Shown in pieces: positions 22,301 to 30,487 of a stretch of DNA of 42,116 bases. The stretch covers positions 1 to 42,116 of the forward strand of contig CAJOLJ010000014.1 in assembly GCA_905235445.1 (NCBI GenBank), given 5' to 3'. This stretch comes from an uncultured Bacteroidales bacterium. Lineage in GTDB: Bacteria; Bacteroidota; Bacteroidia; Bacteroidales; UBA932. The position numbers and the translations under genes are program-made. The notes beneath the pieces were generated by a model. The model saw only the letters and a list, made by a program, of their open reading frames with translations. It had not been told where the DNA came from and did not search any database. How positions within the stretch are numbered: the stretch's first letter is position 1; every line of letters begins with the position of its first letter.

Positions 22301-22728
22301 CCGTGTTCAGGAGTTCCTATGATGACCTCAATTCCATGCCCAAGGAGTTCAAGAACCGCTGGACGGTTCCCGGTGACGAGGCGAAAACGGACATACCTGT
22401 CATAGCCAGCCTCTGGCAGAACAGGGTCTACTCCGCCTCCGGGGCATACCTCAGCTATGCGTACAATGCCTACAACTACTCCACTGCCCGCATAGCCAAA
22501 GGGGATTTCATCCGCCTGAAGGAACTGTCCCTGAGCTACGATTTCTCAAAGAAGGTCACATCCGCCCTCAAGCTCAACAGCCTCGGGCTGAAGGTCCAGG
22601 CGACGAACCTCTTCCTGCTGTACGCCGATCCCAAGCTCAACGGCCAGGATCCTGAGTTCTACAACACCGGAGGTGTGGCCGTCCCCCTGGCCAAGCAGTT
22701 CACATTTACCCTGAAGATCGGACTTTAA
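19384..22728 (+). CDS. SusC/RagA-family TonB-dependent outer membrane transporter
   Basis: The 1114-residue protein has a signal peptide (to about LSFAQ), a CarboxypepD_reg-like domain (VRGKVTFASDGSPVIGAYV to about residue 95), a plug domain with RSLEGRAAGVSVQN, KIRVRGATSI, PLWVVDGVI and SIYGARAMAGVIVVTTKKGK, and a 22-strand barrel ending in FTFTLKIGL. SusC proteins import oligosaccharides or peptides across the outer membrane, driven by TonB, with the SusD partner as lid. Two in-frame ATGs (19384 and 19390) are possible starts. It is tightly linked to the lipoprotein gene before it and susD after it. The neighbourhood (a peptidase, no glycosidases) suggests a peptide or glycopeptide substrate, which is an inference. 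Confidence 0.97.
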   Translation: MRMKNLRYILTTLSLLLVATLSFAQNKTVRGKVTFASDGSPVIGAYVSVEGTKLGGITDVDGKFDIPNVPASAQFVVASYMGAKDARVQISDDMSISMEEDSEMLEGAVVNGMYTVDRRLNTGAAVKIDASEASISGMTDISRSLEGRAAGVSVQNVSGTFGTAPKIRVRGATSIYGSSKPLWVVDGVIMEDVVDVSADDLSSGDANTLISSAIAGLNSDDIESFDILKDGSATSIYGARAMAGVIVVTTKKGKSGQSRISYTGEYTYRLKPSYSTFNIMNSQDQMGIYQELEQKGYLRYAETANASNSGIYGKMYQLISQYDPTTGTFGLVNTPEARNAYLRAAEYRNTDWFDILFNDSIQHNHSVSVSGGTDKGTYYASLSVLADPGWSKQSSVNRYTGNVNVTYNLSENLTANLISNASYRKQRAPGTINSEMDVVSGEVKRDFDINPYSYSLNTSRALDPDEFYTRNYSKFNILHELNNNYIDLNVNDFRIQGELKYKFMKHLDLSALAAYKSTTSSQEHYILDEANQSLAYREMPTAAIRNANPFLYTDPDNPYALPVSVLPVGGIYDRTDNTMDSWDIRTTATYNNTFGDHIVNLFGGAEVNNIDRHSVWFRGWGMQYDFGEIANYDWKVFKKGAEENTQYYTIANTKSRSAAFFANGHYSYKGKYTLNGTYRYEGTNGLGKARTARWLPTWNVAASWNAHEETFMKNLYPYLTHLSIKASYSLTGDRPSVSNAEVVIASTNPWRPFADDKESALYIADIANQALTYEKKHELNIGVEAGFFDNRVNVVFDWYKRNNYDLIGPITTQGIGGFTDKLGNVAEMSSNGVELSLTTKNIVTKDFTWTTNFIYSHSHNEVTKLESHARMFDLISGTGFALEGKPVRSLFSIQFDGLNDEGLPTFINEQGNKTISDIYFQERDEDLLKDNLVFSGSVDPTDVGSLGNIFTWKNFKLNAYLTYSFGNVIRLDPVFRSSYDDLNSMPKEFKNRWTVPGDEAKTDIPVIASLWQNRVYSASGAYLSYAYNAYNYSTARIAKGDFIRLKELSLSYDFSKKVTSALKLNSLGLKVQATNLFLLYADPKLNGQDPEFYNTGGVAVPLAKQFTFTLKIGL

Positions 22729-22733
22729 TGAAA

Positions 22734-22740
22734 AGGAGGA
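22734..22740 (+). promoter_or_regulatory. Shine-Dalgarno sequence before susD
   Basis: AGGAGGA ends six bases before the susD ATG. A perfect anti-16S match is uncommon in this phylum and suggests susD is translated efficiently from the shared mRNA. A weaker AAGGAGA (25373-25379) precedes the DUF4302 gene. Confidence 0.6.
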
Positions 22741-22746
22741 ATTGAT

Positions 22747-24414
22747 ATGAAAATTGACAAGATATTATACGCTGCTTTCCTGGCAACCCTTTTCATGACA
22801 GGGGTGACTTCCTGCGACAAGTTCCTGGACGAGATGCCGGACAACCGTGCCGAGATCAATACCCAGACGAAAATCCGCGCCCTTCTGACATCGGCATATC
22901 CGACCAGCACATACCTTACCTTCAGTGAGTACATGTCCGACAATGTGGACAATATCGGGGATGACAATCCCGGTACCAACCGCTTCGTGGACCAGTGCTA
23001 CTCCTGGGAGGAGATAAAGGAAATAACCAACGACTGCCCGAAGTATTTCTGGGGCGGATCCTATGAGGCCATCGCCCATGCGAACCAGGCCCTGCTGGCC
23101 ATCCAGGAACTCTCCGGGTGCGAGGACGAACTTTCCGTCTCCGCCGTCCAGAAGGCCGGACTGACCGCCGAGATGGCTGAGGCCCTGCTGTGCCGGGCCT
23201 ACAACCACTTCATGCTGGTGAATTTCTTCAGCCTCAACTACAACTCCTCCTCCAGCGCTTCCGACCTCGGAATCCCCTATATGGAGGGTGTCGAGACCGA
23301 GCTGAATCCCCAGTATGAGAGAGGTACGGTGAAGGAAGTGTACGAGAAGATCGACAGGGACCTGCAGACCGCCCTTCCCTATGTGAACGACGCCTATTAC
23401 GATGTCCCCAAGTATCACTTCAACGTGAAGGCCGCCTACGCTTTCGCGGCACGCTTCTACCTGTTCTACGAGAAGTGGGACAAGGCAGTGGAGTATGCCA
23501 CCAAATGCCTGGGTTCCCAGCCCTCGCAGGTTCTTCGCAACTGGTCGGCCCGCTCCTCCATGGAGCATGACAGGGAGGTGCTGTCCAACGATTTCATCAA
23601 ATCGAACTATGACGCCAACCTTCTGTTGTTCACCGGCTATACCGCATTCGGATACTATTTCGGCTATCCCGGCATAACCAAGTATTCGCACAACTCCTTC
23701 CTCTCCTTCACTGAGGTCTCCTACGCCCTGAACGTATGGGGCAACACCCAGAGCGGGTGGAGGAACGTGAGCGGCTGGTACTATGACCCGCCCGTGTGGT
23801 ACAACGGAAGTACCTTCGACCAGATAGCTTTCTGGAAGATACCTTACCTGTTCGAGTATACGGATCCCGTGGCCAGGATCGGTTACGCCCATGCGGTGTA
23901 TCCCGCCCTGACGACCGACGAGACCCTACTTACCAGGGCCGAGGCCTACACGATGCTGGACAACTATGATGCGGCGGCCGCTGACCTTACGACATGGGCC
24001 CACAACATCATCAGGACTTCCAATTTCTCCGGTGACCTCACCCCCGAGAGCATCCTCGCGTTCTATAAGCCCATCGACTACTGGAGCGCGGAGACTCCCA
24101 CCATCAAGAAGAAGCTCAATCCCGCTTTCGCCATCGGTGAGGACGGGGGCCTCAAGGAGTCCATGCTCCAGTGCTGCCTCCAGTTCAAGAGGATTGACCA
24201 TGTGGCCCAGGGCCTGAGGTGGCTGGACGTGAAGCGCTACGGCATCGAGATTACCCGCCGTACCCTCCAGCCGGATTCTTCCGCCGGACAGTATGATGCG
24301 GCCTTCAAGATCCTCAAGGGAGATGTGGATGTCCTCAAAGTGGACGATCCTCGCCGCGCCATGCAGATCCCCGAGGATGTGGTGACCGCCGGTCTGCAGC
24401 CTAACCCCCGTTAA
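22747..24414 (+). CDS. SusD/RagB-family nutrient-binding lipoprotein
   Basis: The 555-residue protein has lipobox VTSC (Cys23) followed directly by DKFLDEMPDNR, the standard SusD N-terminus. TPR-rich helical regions include EMAEALLCRAYNHFMLVNFFSL and the YALNVW/TLLTRAEAYTML segments. The C-terminal part RWLDVKRYGIEITR is the usual SusD ending. It forms the surface lid of the SusC transporter encoded 18 bases upstream and binds the substrate. A strong Shine-Dalgarno precedes the start. Confidence 0.96.
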   Translation: MKIDKILYAAFLATLFMTGVTSCDKFLDEMPDNRAEINTQTKIRALLTSAYPTSTYLTFSEYMSDNVDNIGDDNPGTNRFVDQCYSWEEIKEITNDCPKYFWGGSYEAIAHANQALLAIQELSGCEDELSVSAVQKAGLTAEMAEALLCRAYNHFMLVNFFSLNYNSSSSASDLGIPYMEGVETELNPQYERGTVKEVYEKIDRDLQTALPYVNDAYYDVPKYHFNVKAAYAFAARFYLFYEKWDKAVEYATKCLGSQPSQVLRNWSARSSMEHDREVLSNDFIKSNYDANLLLFTGYTAFGYYFGYPGITKYSHNSFLSFTEVSYALNVWGNTQSGWRNVSGWYYDPPVWYNGSTFDQIAFWKIPYLFEYTDPVARIGYAHAVYPALTTDETLLTRAEAYTMLDNYDAAAADLTTWAHNIIRTSNFSGDLTPESILAFYKPIDYWSAETPTIKKKLNPAFAIGEDGGLKESMLQCCLQFKRIDHVAQGLRWLDVKRYGIEITRRTLQPDSSAGQYDAAFKILKGDVDVLKVDDPRRAMQIPEDVVTAGLQPNPR

Positions 24415-24431
24415 TCGAAAAAGTGCGAATC

Positions 24432-25373
24432 ATGAAAAAGTATATTTACATATTATCGGTCCTTGTCCTTGCGATGGCATTGTCTTCTTGCAAGGAGGAT
24501 GTACTTGACCCGGTGAGCGTGATACAGGATTCGACGGTGGAGATGAACGAGTTCGACATCTGGCTCGAATCCAATTTCCTCAAGCCCTACAACATAGAGT
24601 TCAGGTACCGCTACGCACTGAACGAGTCCGACATGGGGTTCTATACGGTTCCAGCCTCATACGATGCGTCCATCATCTACGCCCACCTTGTGAAATACCT
24701 GTGCGTGGACACTTATGACGAGATAGCCGGTGTGGATTTCACAAGGGCATATTTCCCGAAGATGTTCTTCCTCATAGGGACATGGGAGTACCGCAACAAC
24801 GGAAGCATGGTGCTCGGAACGGCAGAGGCCGGAAAGAAGATCATGCTTGCCGGTGTGAACGACCTTCCCCTGGTGTTCGATCAGTTCTCGGGGGATGACC
24901 TCAATGATTATCTCAACACCTACTACATCAAGACGATCCACCATGAGTTCACCCATATCCTGAACCAGACCAAGGAGTTCTCGGATTCCTTCAAGCAGAT
25001 AACCGCCTCCACCTATGTGGCGGACGCCTGCTTCGACACGGACGAGTACTGGAGGGGCAGGGGATACATAACCGCCTATGCCCAGTCGGAGCCCATCGAG
25101 GACTTCGCCGAGCTTCTTTCCGAGTATGTGACCCATACGGCCCAGTGGTGGGATTCCCAGATTGCCGCGGCCTCCGCCGAGACCCAGAATGTCCGCCAGA
25201 CCAATCCCGAGGCCCCGGACGGCGCCACGCTCATCGAGTCCAAGATCGACATAGTGCGCAACTACATGCAGGACTCCTGGGACATCGACATAGATGAACT
25301 TCGGACGATCATCAATCGCCGCATGGATGACGTTGTTGAAGGTCTCGTTGACCTGAACACAGTGAAACTTTAA
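24432..25373 (+). CDS. Putative zinc-binding metallopeptidase lipoprotein (Peptidase_Mx1-like)
   Basis: The 313-residue protein has lipobox LSSC (Cys20) followed by KED, a likely surface-export signal. The zinc motif HEFTH is at 171-175 (preceded by another His), and an acidic PIEDFAELLSEYVTH segment downstream may give the third ligand. These features match the putative zinc-binding peptidase family often found beside SusCD pairs in Bacteroidota. Proteolytic activity is plausible but has not been shown for most members. I chose ATG 24432 over GTG 24423 because it gives the standard MKKYIYIL signal start. The gene lies 17 bases after susD. Confidence 0.85.
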   Translation: MKKYIYILSVLVLAMALSSCKEDVLDPVSVIQDSTVEMNEFDIWLESNFLKPYNIEFRYRYALNESDMGFYTVPASYDASIIYAHLVKYLCVDTYDEIAGVDFTRAYFPKMFFLIGTWEYRNNGSMVLGTAEAGKKIMLAGVNDLPLVFDQFSGDDLNDYLNTYYIKTIHHEFTHILNQTKEFSDSFKQITASTYVADACFDTDEYWRGRGYITAYAQSEPIEDFAELLSEYVTHTAQWWDSQIAAASAETQNVRQTNPEAPDGATLIESKIDIVRNYMQDSWDIDIDELRTIINRRMDDVVEGLVDLNTVKL

Positions 25374-25384
25374 AGGAGAATCAT

Positions 25385-26668
25385 ATGAAAAGTACGAAAT
25401 ACCTGTTTTTGGCGTTTTCATTCTCAGCCCTTGTGCTGATGTCTTGCCAGAGGGAGGAACCCGACATTTTCGAGGAGTCCTCTTCGGCACGTATGACTTC
25501 CTTCCTCTCCGATGTGCGCGAGGCCCTCATCAACTCCGAGTACGGCTGGACCCTGGATTATTTCCCGGGTTCCGCCTACGCCGGGACGACCTATACCCTC
25601 GTGTTCTCGTCCCAGATGGTCACGGCACGTCATGAGAGCTCCCCTTCAGAGTCCGAGACATCCACTTACAACCTCAAGACGGATGACGGTGCCGTCCTCT
25701 CGTTCGACACCTACAATACCATCCTCCATCAGTATGCCACCGCGACGTCCACCCTCTATCAGGCCAAGGGCGGGGATTTCGAGTTCGAGATCCGCTCCTT
25801 TGACCGGGCGACCAAGGAGATTGTCCTCATAGGCAAGCGCTCGCGCAACCGCTGTACCCTGCGCCCCCTCACCTCCACTCCCGAAGCCTATCTTGAAAAG
25901 GTGAAGGAGATGGACATGAACATGGATATAGCTGCAGCCTCCGCTACCATCGGGGGCAAGGAGTACGAGGCATTCCTCGATGCCGGCACCCGTTCCCTCA
26001 CCATAGGGGAGAAAGGGGCCCCGGACGATTCCCTGAAGACCGCCCGTTATATCCTGACAGGGGAAACGCTGCGTTTCTCCAATTCCTTCACGGTTGGAGA
26101 TGTCACCTTTGACGAGTTGCAGTTCAACCAGGGTGCGGGTACACTTACGGGATCCGGAATAACTTTCAATAAGTTCTACCCTCCGGGATACATCTCCTAC
26201 CAGCAGTTCCTCGGAAAGTTCACCCTCTACTATAATAACGGGTCCAGGAGTTTCCCCGTTGAACTGGTGGAGGACGAGCGCGGAAGGACATTCAAGATGG
26301 AAGGCCTGTCCACGTTCTTCAGCCCCGTACTCGGTTACAACGGAGGAAGGGGACGCCTCACCTGGGAGAAGCAGACTGTCGGAGGTTCCGGAAGCCTTGA
26401 GTACATCCTGGCTCCTTGGGATACCGGTGCGGGATACCTCACCTGGCTTGACGGAGTGGGAATGGTCGGTGCCGTGGAGGACAATTCCGTGGAGGACTTC
26501 CTCGTGGAATTCACTGACAACGGTGTCTGGGAGAATTACAAGGTCAGCGGATGGCTCGTATGGTCCATGCAGGATGGTTCCAGTGCCGGAGCTGTCTCGT
26601 CCTGGCCCATGGCTTCGGGAAGCTACCAGCTGCCGGGCGCCATCACGATGAAAAAGATTGTTGAATAA
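25385..26668 (+). CDS. DUF4302 surface lipoprotein
   Basis: The 427-residue protein has lipobox LMSC (Cys21) followed by QREEPD. The DUF4302 pattern is clear: ALINSEYGWTLDYFPG, TYTLVFSSQMVTA, and SFDTYNTILHQYA followed by a GGDFEFEI strand. DUF4302 proteins are typical of SusCD-metallopeptidase loci and have no known activity. From about residue 271 the protein switches to a module beginning YQQFLGKFTLYY, a diverged form of the C-terminal repeat in neighbouring lipoproteins. AAGGAGA lies five bases before the start. The stop codon overlaps the first possible start of the next gene. Confidence 0.88.
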   Translation: MKSTKYLFLAFSFSALVLMSCQREEPDIFEESSSARMTSFLSDVREALINSEYGWTLDYFPGSAYAGTTYTLVFSSQMVTARHESSPSESETSTYNLKTDDGAVLSFDTYNTILHQYATATSTLYQAKGGDFEFEIRSFDRATKEIVLIGKRSRNRCTLRPLTSTPEAYLEKVKEMDMNMDIAAASATIGGKEYEAFLDAGTRSLTIGEKGAPDDSLKTARYILTGETLRFSNSFTVGDVTFDELQFNQGAGTLTGSGITFNKFYPPGYISYQQFLGKFTLYYNNGSRSFPVELVEDERGRTFKMEGLSTFFSPVLGYNGGRGRLTWEKQTVGGSGSLEYILAPWDTGAGYLTWLDGVGMVGAVEDNSVEDFLVEFTDNGVWENYKVSGWLVWSMQDGSSAGAVSSWPMASGSYQLPGAITMKKIVE

Positions 26669-26682
26669 TGGAGAGAGTGCAT

Positions 26683-28797
26683 ATGAAAAGATATTTCTAT
26701 ATAATAATCGCCATTGTCTCATCCCTCATGTTGGCCTCCTGCCAGAAGGTGGTCCAGCCTGACGGGTCCCAGTATGCGGGCGATCCTGCATTGGAAGTCC
26801 TTTCCAAGAGTGTCGTTTTCACTCCGCAGGGCGGCTCGGGTTTCATTGTGGTGAGCACCAACGATAAGGTCATTGCTTCCTCGGAACGCCCCTGGCTCTC
26901 TTGCAGCGTCGCGGGTAACAGGATTTCCCTGACAGCCGAGAGGAACGAGTCCCTGGAGTCGCGCTACTCAACCATGACAATCGTGGCGGGAGACGCTTCC
27001 GCCACCGTCATGGTCCAGCAGTTCGGAATCACTTCCGACCTTCTCTGGGATGCGTCCTACGATTTCCCGTACGGCGGAGGCGAGGTGAAGCTGAATTTCG
27101 TCGAGTCCGGGACGGTTAAGGTCGCCATCGACCAGCCCAAGTGGATTTCCGCTGAGGTAGGGGACCAGGAACTCACCATCACCGTGGCCAAGAACGCCTA
27201 TAACTCCCCCAGGGAGGGCAAGGTGACAGTGACAGTAGCGGACGCTGTCCGTGAAGTCGGCATTGTCCAGGCTCCCAATCCCTCCGGATACAATCCCGGG
27301 GATCCCGAGCCTCATGATTTCGAGGTGCAGAGCGCCTGGACCCCGAAGTACGTAGGTCCATCCGAGACCCATGACGACAAGAGTGTCGTGGGAGTGGACG
27401 TGGCTGAGGAAGCAAAAGCCAGCCGTTACTTCATAAAGGTCGTCCCTGCTTCAGAATTCGCTGCGGCGGGAGGAGATGACAACTTCTTCCTCAACAAGAA
27501 CGCCCAGTCCTGGGTTGACGAGGACCCCGATACCTTCAGGAACTCTGCCACCGTTGAGGTGGACAAGCTTGAGTACGGAAGCTACCGCATCTATGCAGTC
27601 GGAGTCACGAACCAGAAGGAAATCAACTACACCTATGCTGTCGCGACCGCTGAGGTGACCAAGGTCCTCTCTCCTTACGAGAAGTTCCTCGGCACGTGGG
27701 CTGTTCCCCGTGGATCCTTCGAGGATACATGGACGATTTCCGAGAAGGTGTTCGGCGAGTCCTACACCATCGTCGGAATCGATGCACGGGATGTTCCCGT
27801 GGAGGCCACCTTCGATGCTTCCAGCGGCTCCCTTGTAGTCAGGGCCAACGACAACATCGGAACCAATACGATAGAGACTTCCGATGGAGAGGTGACCGGC
27901 ACTGCAGCCATATACGGAAAGATCGATTACCAGGGTACGATATACTACATCACCTATGGTTCATCCCCGTATGTCATTTTCACGGCCACTCTCGATGATG
28001 TGGATGCAAAGAGCGCTACGCTCAATCCCGGCACCGTGAACATCACCTCCCTCGGCGGTGAATTCACCCTTGTCGGTTACGCTATCTTCACGTTGGTGGG
28101 CGAATCCGCTTATTCCGCAACCACCATGTCCCCCCTGCCCAACACTATTACCCACCTTACCTATGAGGGCGGTTCCGGTGGAGGCGACGATGGAGGCGGC
28201 GGCGATGGAGGCGGCGGTGGAGGAGACACCTCCTACAGCAGCTACCTCGGCTCATGGAGGGATTCTGACGGTAACGTCTTTACCTTCAGCCAGAAGAGCG
28301 CCAACTCCTCTTATACATTCTCAGGGTTCGAGCTTGACGTTGAGGTCGTATTCAAGGACAACAAAGTCCTGTTCTATGCCCAGACCATCACTACCGATGA
28401 TACCTATGACTATCTCTTTACAGGCATCGACCAGGAGAATTACGTTGAGGACGCAGAGCAGAACAAGGATCCTTACCTTATGGCCCAGGGAACCCTTTCC
28501 GGGAATACCATCTCCATTGAGGGAGAAGAGTTCGATGCAGTGTACAGCGGAAACAACTGGCATGAAATCATTGTGGAGATGAGGGTGCTGGCATATGACA
28601 GGGAAGAAGGAAGCTACTACCTGCTTTCCGATGATCCGGTAGTGTTGTCCCTTCCTGCCAAACTCACCAAGGCATCGCAGTCTTCCCTGAGTTCTTGCAG
28701 GGCACAGCTGGGAAGGAGTCTTGAAAGCGGAAGTCTCGTGGCTTCACCTCTTGGAAAGACTTCACCTAAGCGGGTGTCCCCTCTGAAAAAGAGATAA
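26683..28797 (+). CDS. BACON-domain lipoprotein with two C-terminal modules
   Basis: The 704-residue lipoprotein has lipobox LASC (Cys20). Two BACON-like beta domains follow (about 35-112 and 115-200, each ending in a VMVQQFG or VGIVQAP strand), then an Fn3-like unit (about 205-325). Two modules start YEKFLGTW (about 331) and YSSYLGSW (about 517), separated by a Gly/Asp linker made only of G and D over some 20 residues. The last 45 residues are a basic Ser/Leu/Lys/Arg tail ending PLKKR. BACON domains usually bind carbohydrate or mucin, or serve as spacers. I chose ATG 26683 (MKRYFY signal) over ATG 26668, which overlaps the previous stop codon. It is the last gene of locus A, followed by a terminator. 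Confidence 0.85.
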   Translation: MKRYFYIIIAIVSSLMLASCQKVVQPDGSQYAGDPALEVLSKSVVFTPQGGSGFIVVSTNDKVIASSERPWLSCSVAGNRISLTAERNESLESRYSTMTIVAGDASATVMVQQFGITSDLLWDASYDFPYGGGEVKLNFVESGTVKVAIDQPKWISAEVGDQELTITVAKNAYNSPREGKVTVTVADAVREVGIVQAPNPSGYNPGDPEPHDFEVQSAWTPKYVGPSETHDDKSVVGVDVAEEAKASRYFIKVVPASEFAAAGGDDNFFLNKNAQSWVDEDPDTFRNSATVEVDKLEYGSYRIYAVGVTNQKEINYTYAVATAEVTKVLSPYEKFLGTWAVPRGSFEDTWTISEKVFGESYTIVGIDARDVPVEATFDASSGSLVVRANDNIGTNTIETSDGEVTGTAAIYGKIDYQGTIYYITYGSSPYVIFTATLDDVDAKSATLNPGTVNITSLGGEFTLVGYAIFTLVGESAYSATTMSPLPNTITHLTYEGGSGGGDDGGGGDGGGGGGDTSYSSYLGSWRDSDGNVFTFSQKSANSSYTFSGFELDVEVVFKDNKVLFYAQTITTDDTYDYLFTGIDQENYVEDAEQNKDPYLMAQGTLSGNTISIEGEEFDAVYSGNNWHEIIVEMRVLAYDREEGSYYLLSDDPVVLSLPAKLTKASQSSLSSCRAQLGRSLESGSLVASPLGKTSPKRVSPLKKR

Positions 28798-28813
28798 AGT
28801 GACACGTTAAGAG

Positions 28814-28849
28814 ATAGGGCATTCTTCTTCCAGGAGGATGCCCTATTTT
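28814..28849 (+). terminator. Terminator of SusCD locus A
   Basis: ATAGGGCAT (28814-28822) pairs perfectly with ATGCCCTAT (28838-28846), with two further inner pairs, and TTTT overlaps its end. It lies 17 bases after the stop codon. Confidence 0.9.
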
Positions 28850-28943
28850 GATAGCCCCCTTCTGTTGTGCCGCACGGCCCCATCCGCCCGGTCGTCACGA
28901 AGGCTGGGCGACGCTTCGAGGCTTTCCAAGGCTTGTATGAAGG

Positions 28944-28978
28944 AAAAAGAAAACCCGCAGCCTAAGTGGACTGCGGGT
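28944..28978 (-). terminator. Terminator of the small barrel-protein gene (minus strand)
   Basis: ACCCGCAG (28953-28960) and CTGCGGGT (28971-28978) form a perfect 8-bp stem. Read on the minus strand it is followed by a T-rich run (complement of 28944-28953). It faces the locus A terminator about 100 bases away. Confidence 0.85.
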
Positions 28979-29003
28979 CTTTCCGACTGGAAGAAACTAT
29001 CTT

Positions 29004-29438
29004 CTAGAATCTGTAGCGGATGCCAAGGGCTGCTCCTGCCCAATATGCGCCATATCCTCCGAAATGATAGAGGGGCCTCCAATCCAGTGAGAGATTGATA
29101 GGGACGCTGGGGAAAGAATACTCCAGGCCGAGCTGTGCACCGATACCGGCACCGACACCACCGTTCTTCTCAGTGATGGCGAAAAGGTTTACTGCGGGAC
29201 CCACATAGATGTTGAAGTCGCTTCCGGGCAGCAGGCTGAAGTCATAGGCGAGGGTGAGGTCAACTGCATGGAAAGCGAGACCAAGTCCGAGGTCAGCCTC
29301 AAGGAAGTTGGAACCGAAACCGTGCTGATAGGACAGTTCGAGGTCCGAACCCAGGCGGGCACCGATTGCGCGGGGCTGTGCGGCCACTGCAAAAGCGAAG
29401 CCCAGCATAAGGGCTGCGATGATAAAGATTTTCTTCAT
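29004..29438 (-). CDS. Small outer-membrane beta-barrel protein
   Basis: The 144-residue protein has a signal peptide (KKIFIIAALMLGFAFAVAAQ). Alternating strands then form a predicted small barrel: GARLGSDLELSYQHGF, NFLEADLGLGLAF, VDLTLAYDFSLLP, FNIYVGPAVNLF, GIGAQLGLEYSF, INLSLDWRPLYHF. It ends in Phe (GIRYRF), the usual signal for the BAM complex. Family members are uncharacterised. It has its own promoter and terminator, so it is a monocistronic unit lying between the two convergent loci. Confidence 0.8.
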   Translation of the reverse strand: MKKIFIIAALMLGFAFAVAAQPRAIGARLGSDLELSYQHGFGSNFLEADLGLGLAFHAVDLTLAYDFSLLPGSDFNIYVGPAVNLFAITEKNGGVGAGIGAQLGLEYSFPSVPINLSLDWRPLYHFGGYGAYWAGAALGIRYRF

Positions 29439-29467
29439 GATGGGTTGGTTTATGTGTTAATGAGAAT

Positions 29468-29499
29468 CAAAAGTAGACTTTTTCCATTTTATTTGCAAA
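29468..29499 (-). promoter_or_regulatory. Promoter of the small barrel-protein gene
   Basis: On the minus strand the sequence reads TTTG (29499-29496), 20 bases, TACTTTTG (29475-29468), an excellent match to TTTG-N19-21-TAnnTTTG. Transcription should start near 29461, about 23 bases before the ATG. Confidence 0.75.
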
Positions 29500-29551
29500 G
29501 GCCACGGGTCTTTTCTTGTTTTTTCCGGGGGAGTGCATCCTAAAGCGGGCC

Positions 29552-30475
29552 CTAGAAAGTGTAGCCCACACCGAATGTAAGGGTGTTTGCAAGAGTCTCA
29601 TTTCCGGTCAGGTAGCAAACATCCACCTTGAATCCCGACAGGTTGAGCCCCACTCCTACTGTATAGAAGGTGGGAAGCACACCCTTGGAGGAGAGGTTCG
29701 CACCGCCCCTTACGGCTACTGTCCCGTTCCATTCGTATTGTACACCTAGGCCTGTCTGCAGGCCTCCTGCGAGGAAGTAGTCAATCTGACCGCATAGGTC
29801 AATGGCGTGCTGGGCGGCTACTTTCAGTTCATAACCGACCCCGGCCTCGATTGCGGTCGGAAGGGAATAGCTGCCGCTCTGAGTCTTGACCTTACCTCCC
29901 AGGTCCACGATACCGGCTGCTACGCCAAGGCCCGAGAGGCGTCCCGTCGCAATGACGCTTGCTGCTATGCCATTCATTGAGAAATCTTTTCCTAGCGCAG
30001 TTGTGAGGTATTTGGCGCTGCCCCCGATGCTTACAAAGTCCAGAACCTTGTAGCTCACACCCAGGGCGGCAGTCATCTCATTGGGAGTGAAGGTGCCTTC
30101 TGTTATGCCAGTCTTGCCGAAGATTTCGTAAGGCTTGCCGTTGCCTGAGCGCAGGGCTGCAGAAATGTTGAGACTTCCAAGGCTGTAGCTCACGCCCGCC
30201 CCGAAGGCAGTCGTCCCGATTTCCTTGGTCGGGGCCCAGAGCTGTCCTCCGACCTCGGCCGAGAACTTCTTCTCATTGAAGGGGGCCGCTGCAGGATTGG
30301 AAAGGGCCGACCATGACATGTCCCCTCCCAGGAGGGTGTTGCCTCCCATGGACAGGGCCTTTACGTCCATGGGGATCGCACTGAAAGCGAGGGCTATGTT
30401 CTCCTGGGCTCCCAGATGGGAAGAAAGAAGAAAGCAAACTAGGCTCAGTATGATGGTGCCGATTGTTCTTTTCAT
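29552..30475 (-). CDS. PorV/PorQ-like outer-membrane barrel protein (probable type IX secretion accessory)
   Basis: The 307-residue protein has a signal peptide ending SHLGAQ. The segment DVKALSMGGNTLLGGDMSWSALSNPAA resembles the conserved N-terminal 'G-x-GG...D..A...NPA' motif of PorV/PorQ/UPF0164 FadL-like barrels. The rest is a run of amphipathic strands ending in Phe (FGVGYTF). PorV carries substrates of the type IX secretion system from the translocon to the attachment complex, and PorQ is part of related machinery. Its gene lies 12 bases after the protease gene, whose product has a type IX sorting domain, so the two probably work together. Whether it is PorV, PorQ or a dedicated paralogue cannot be told here. 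Confidence 0.62.
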   Translation of the reverse strand: MKRTIGTIILSLVCFLLSSHLGAQENIALAFSAIPMDVKALSMGGNTLLGGDMSWSALSNPAAAPFNEKKFSAEVGGQLWAPTKEIGTTAFGAGVSYSLGSLNISAALRSGNGKPYEIFGKTGITEGTFTPNEMTAALGVSYKVLDFVSIGGSAKYLTTALGKDFSMNGIAASVIATGRLSGLGVAAGIVDLGGKVKTQSGSYSLPTAIEAGVGYELKVAAQHAIDLCGQIDYFLAGGLQTGLGVQYEWNGTVAVRGGANLSSKGVLPTFYTVGVGLNLSGFKVDVCYLTGNETLANTLTFGVGYTF

Positions 30476-30487
30476 GGCAGGGTTGCT

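Noticed and set aside
28165..28230. GGA/GGC-rich repeat
   Set aside because: It codes in frame for a Gly/Asp linker between two modules of the BACON lipoprotein.
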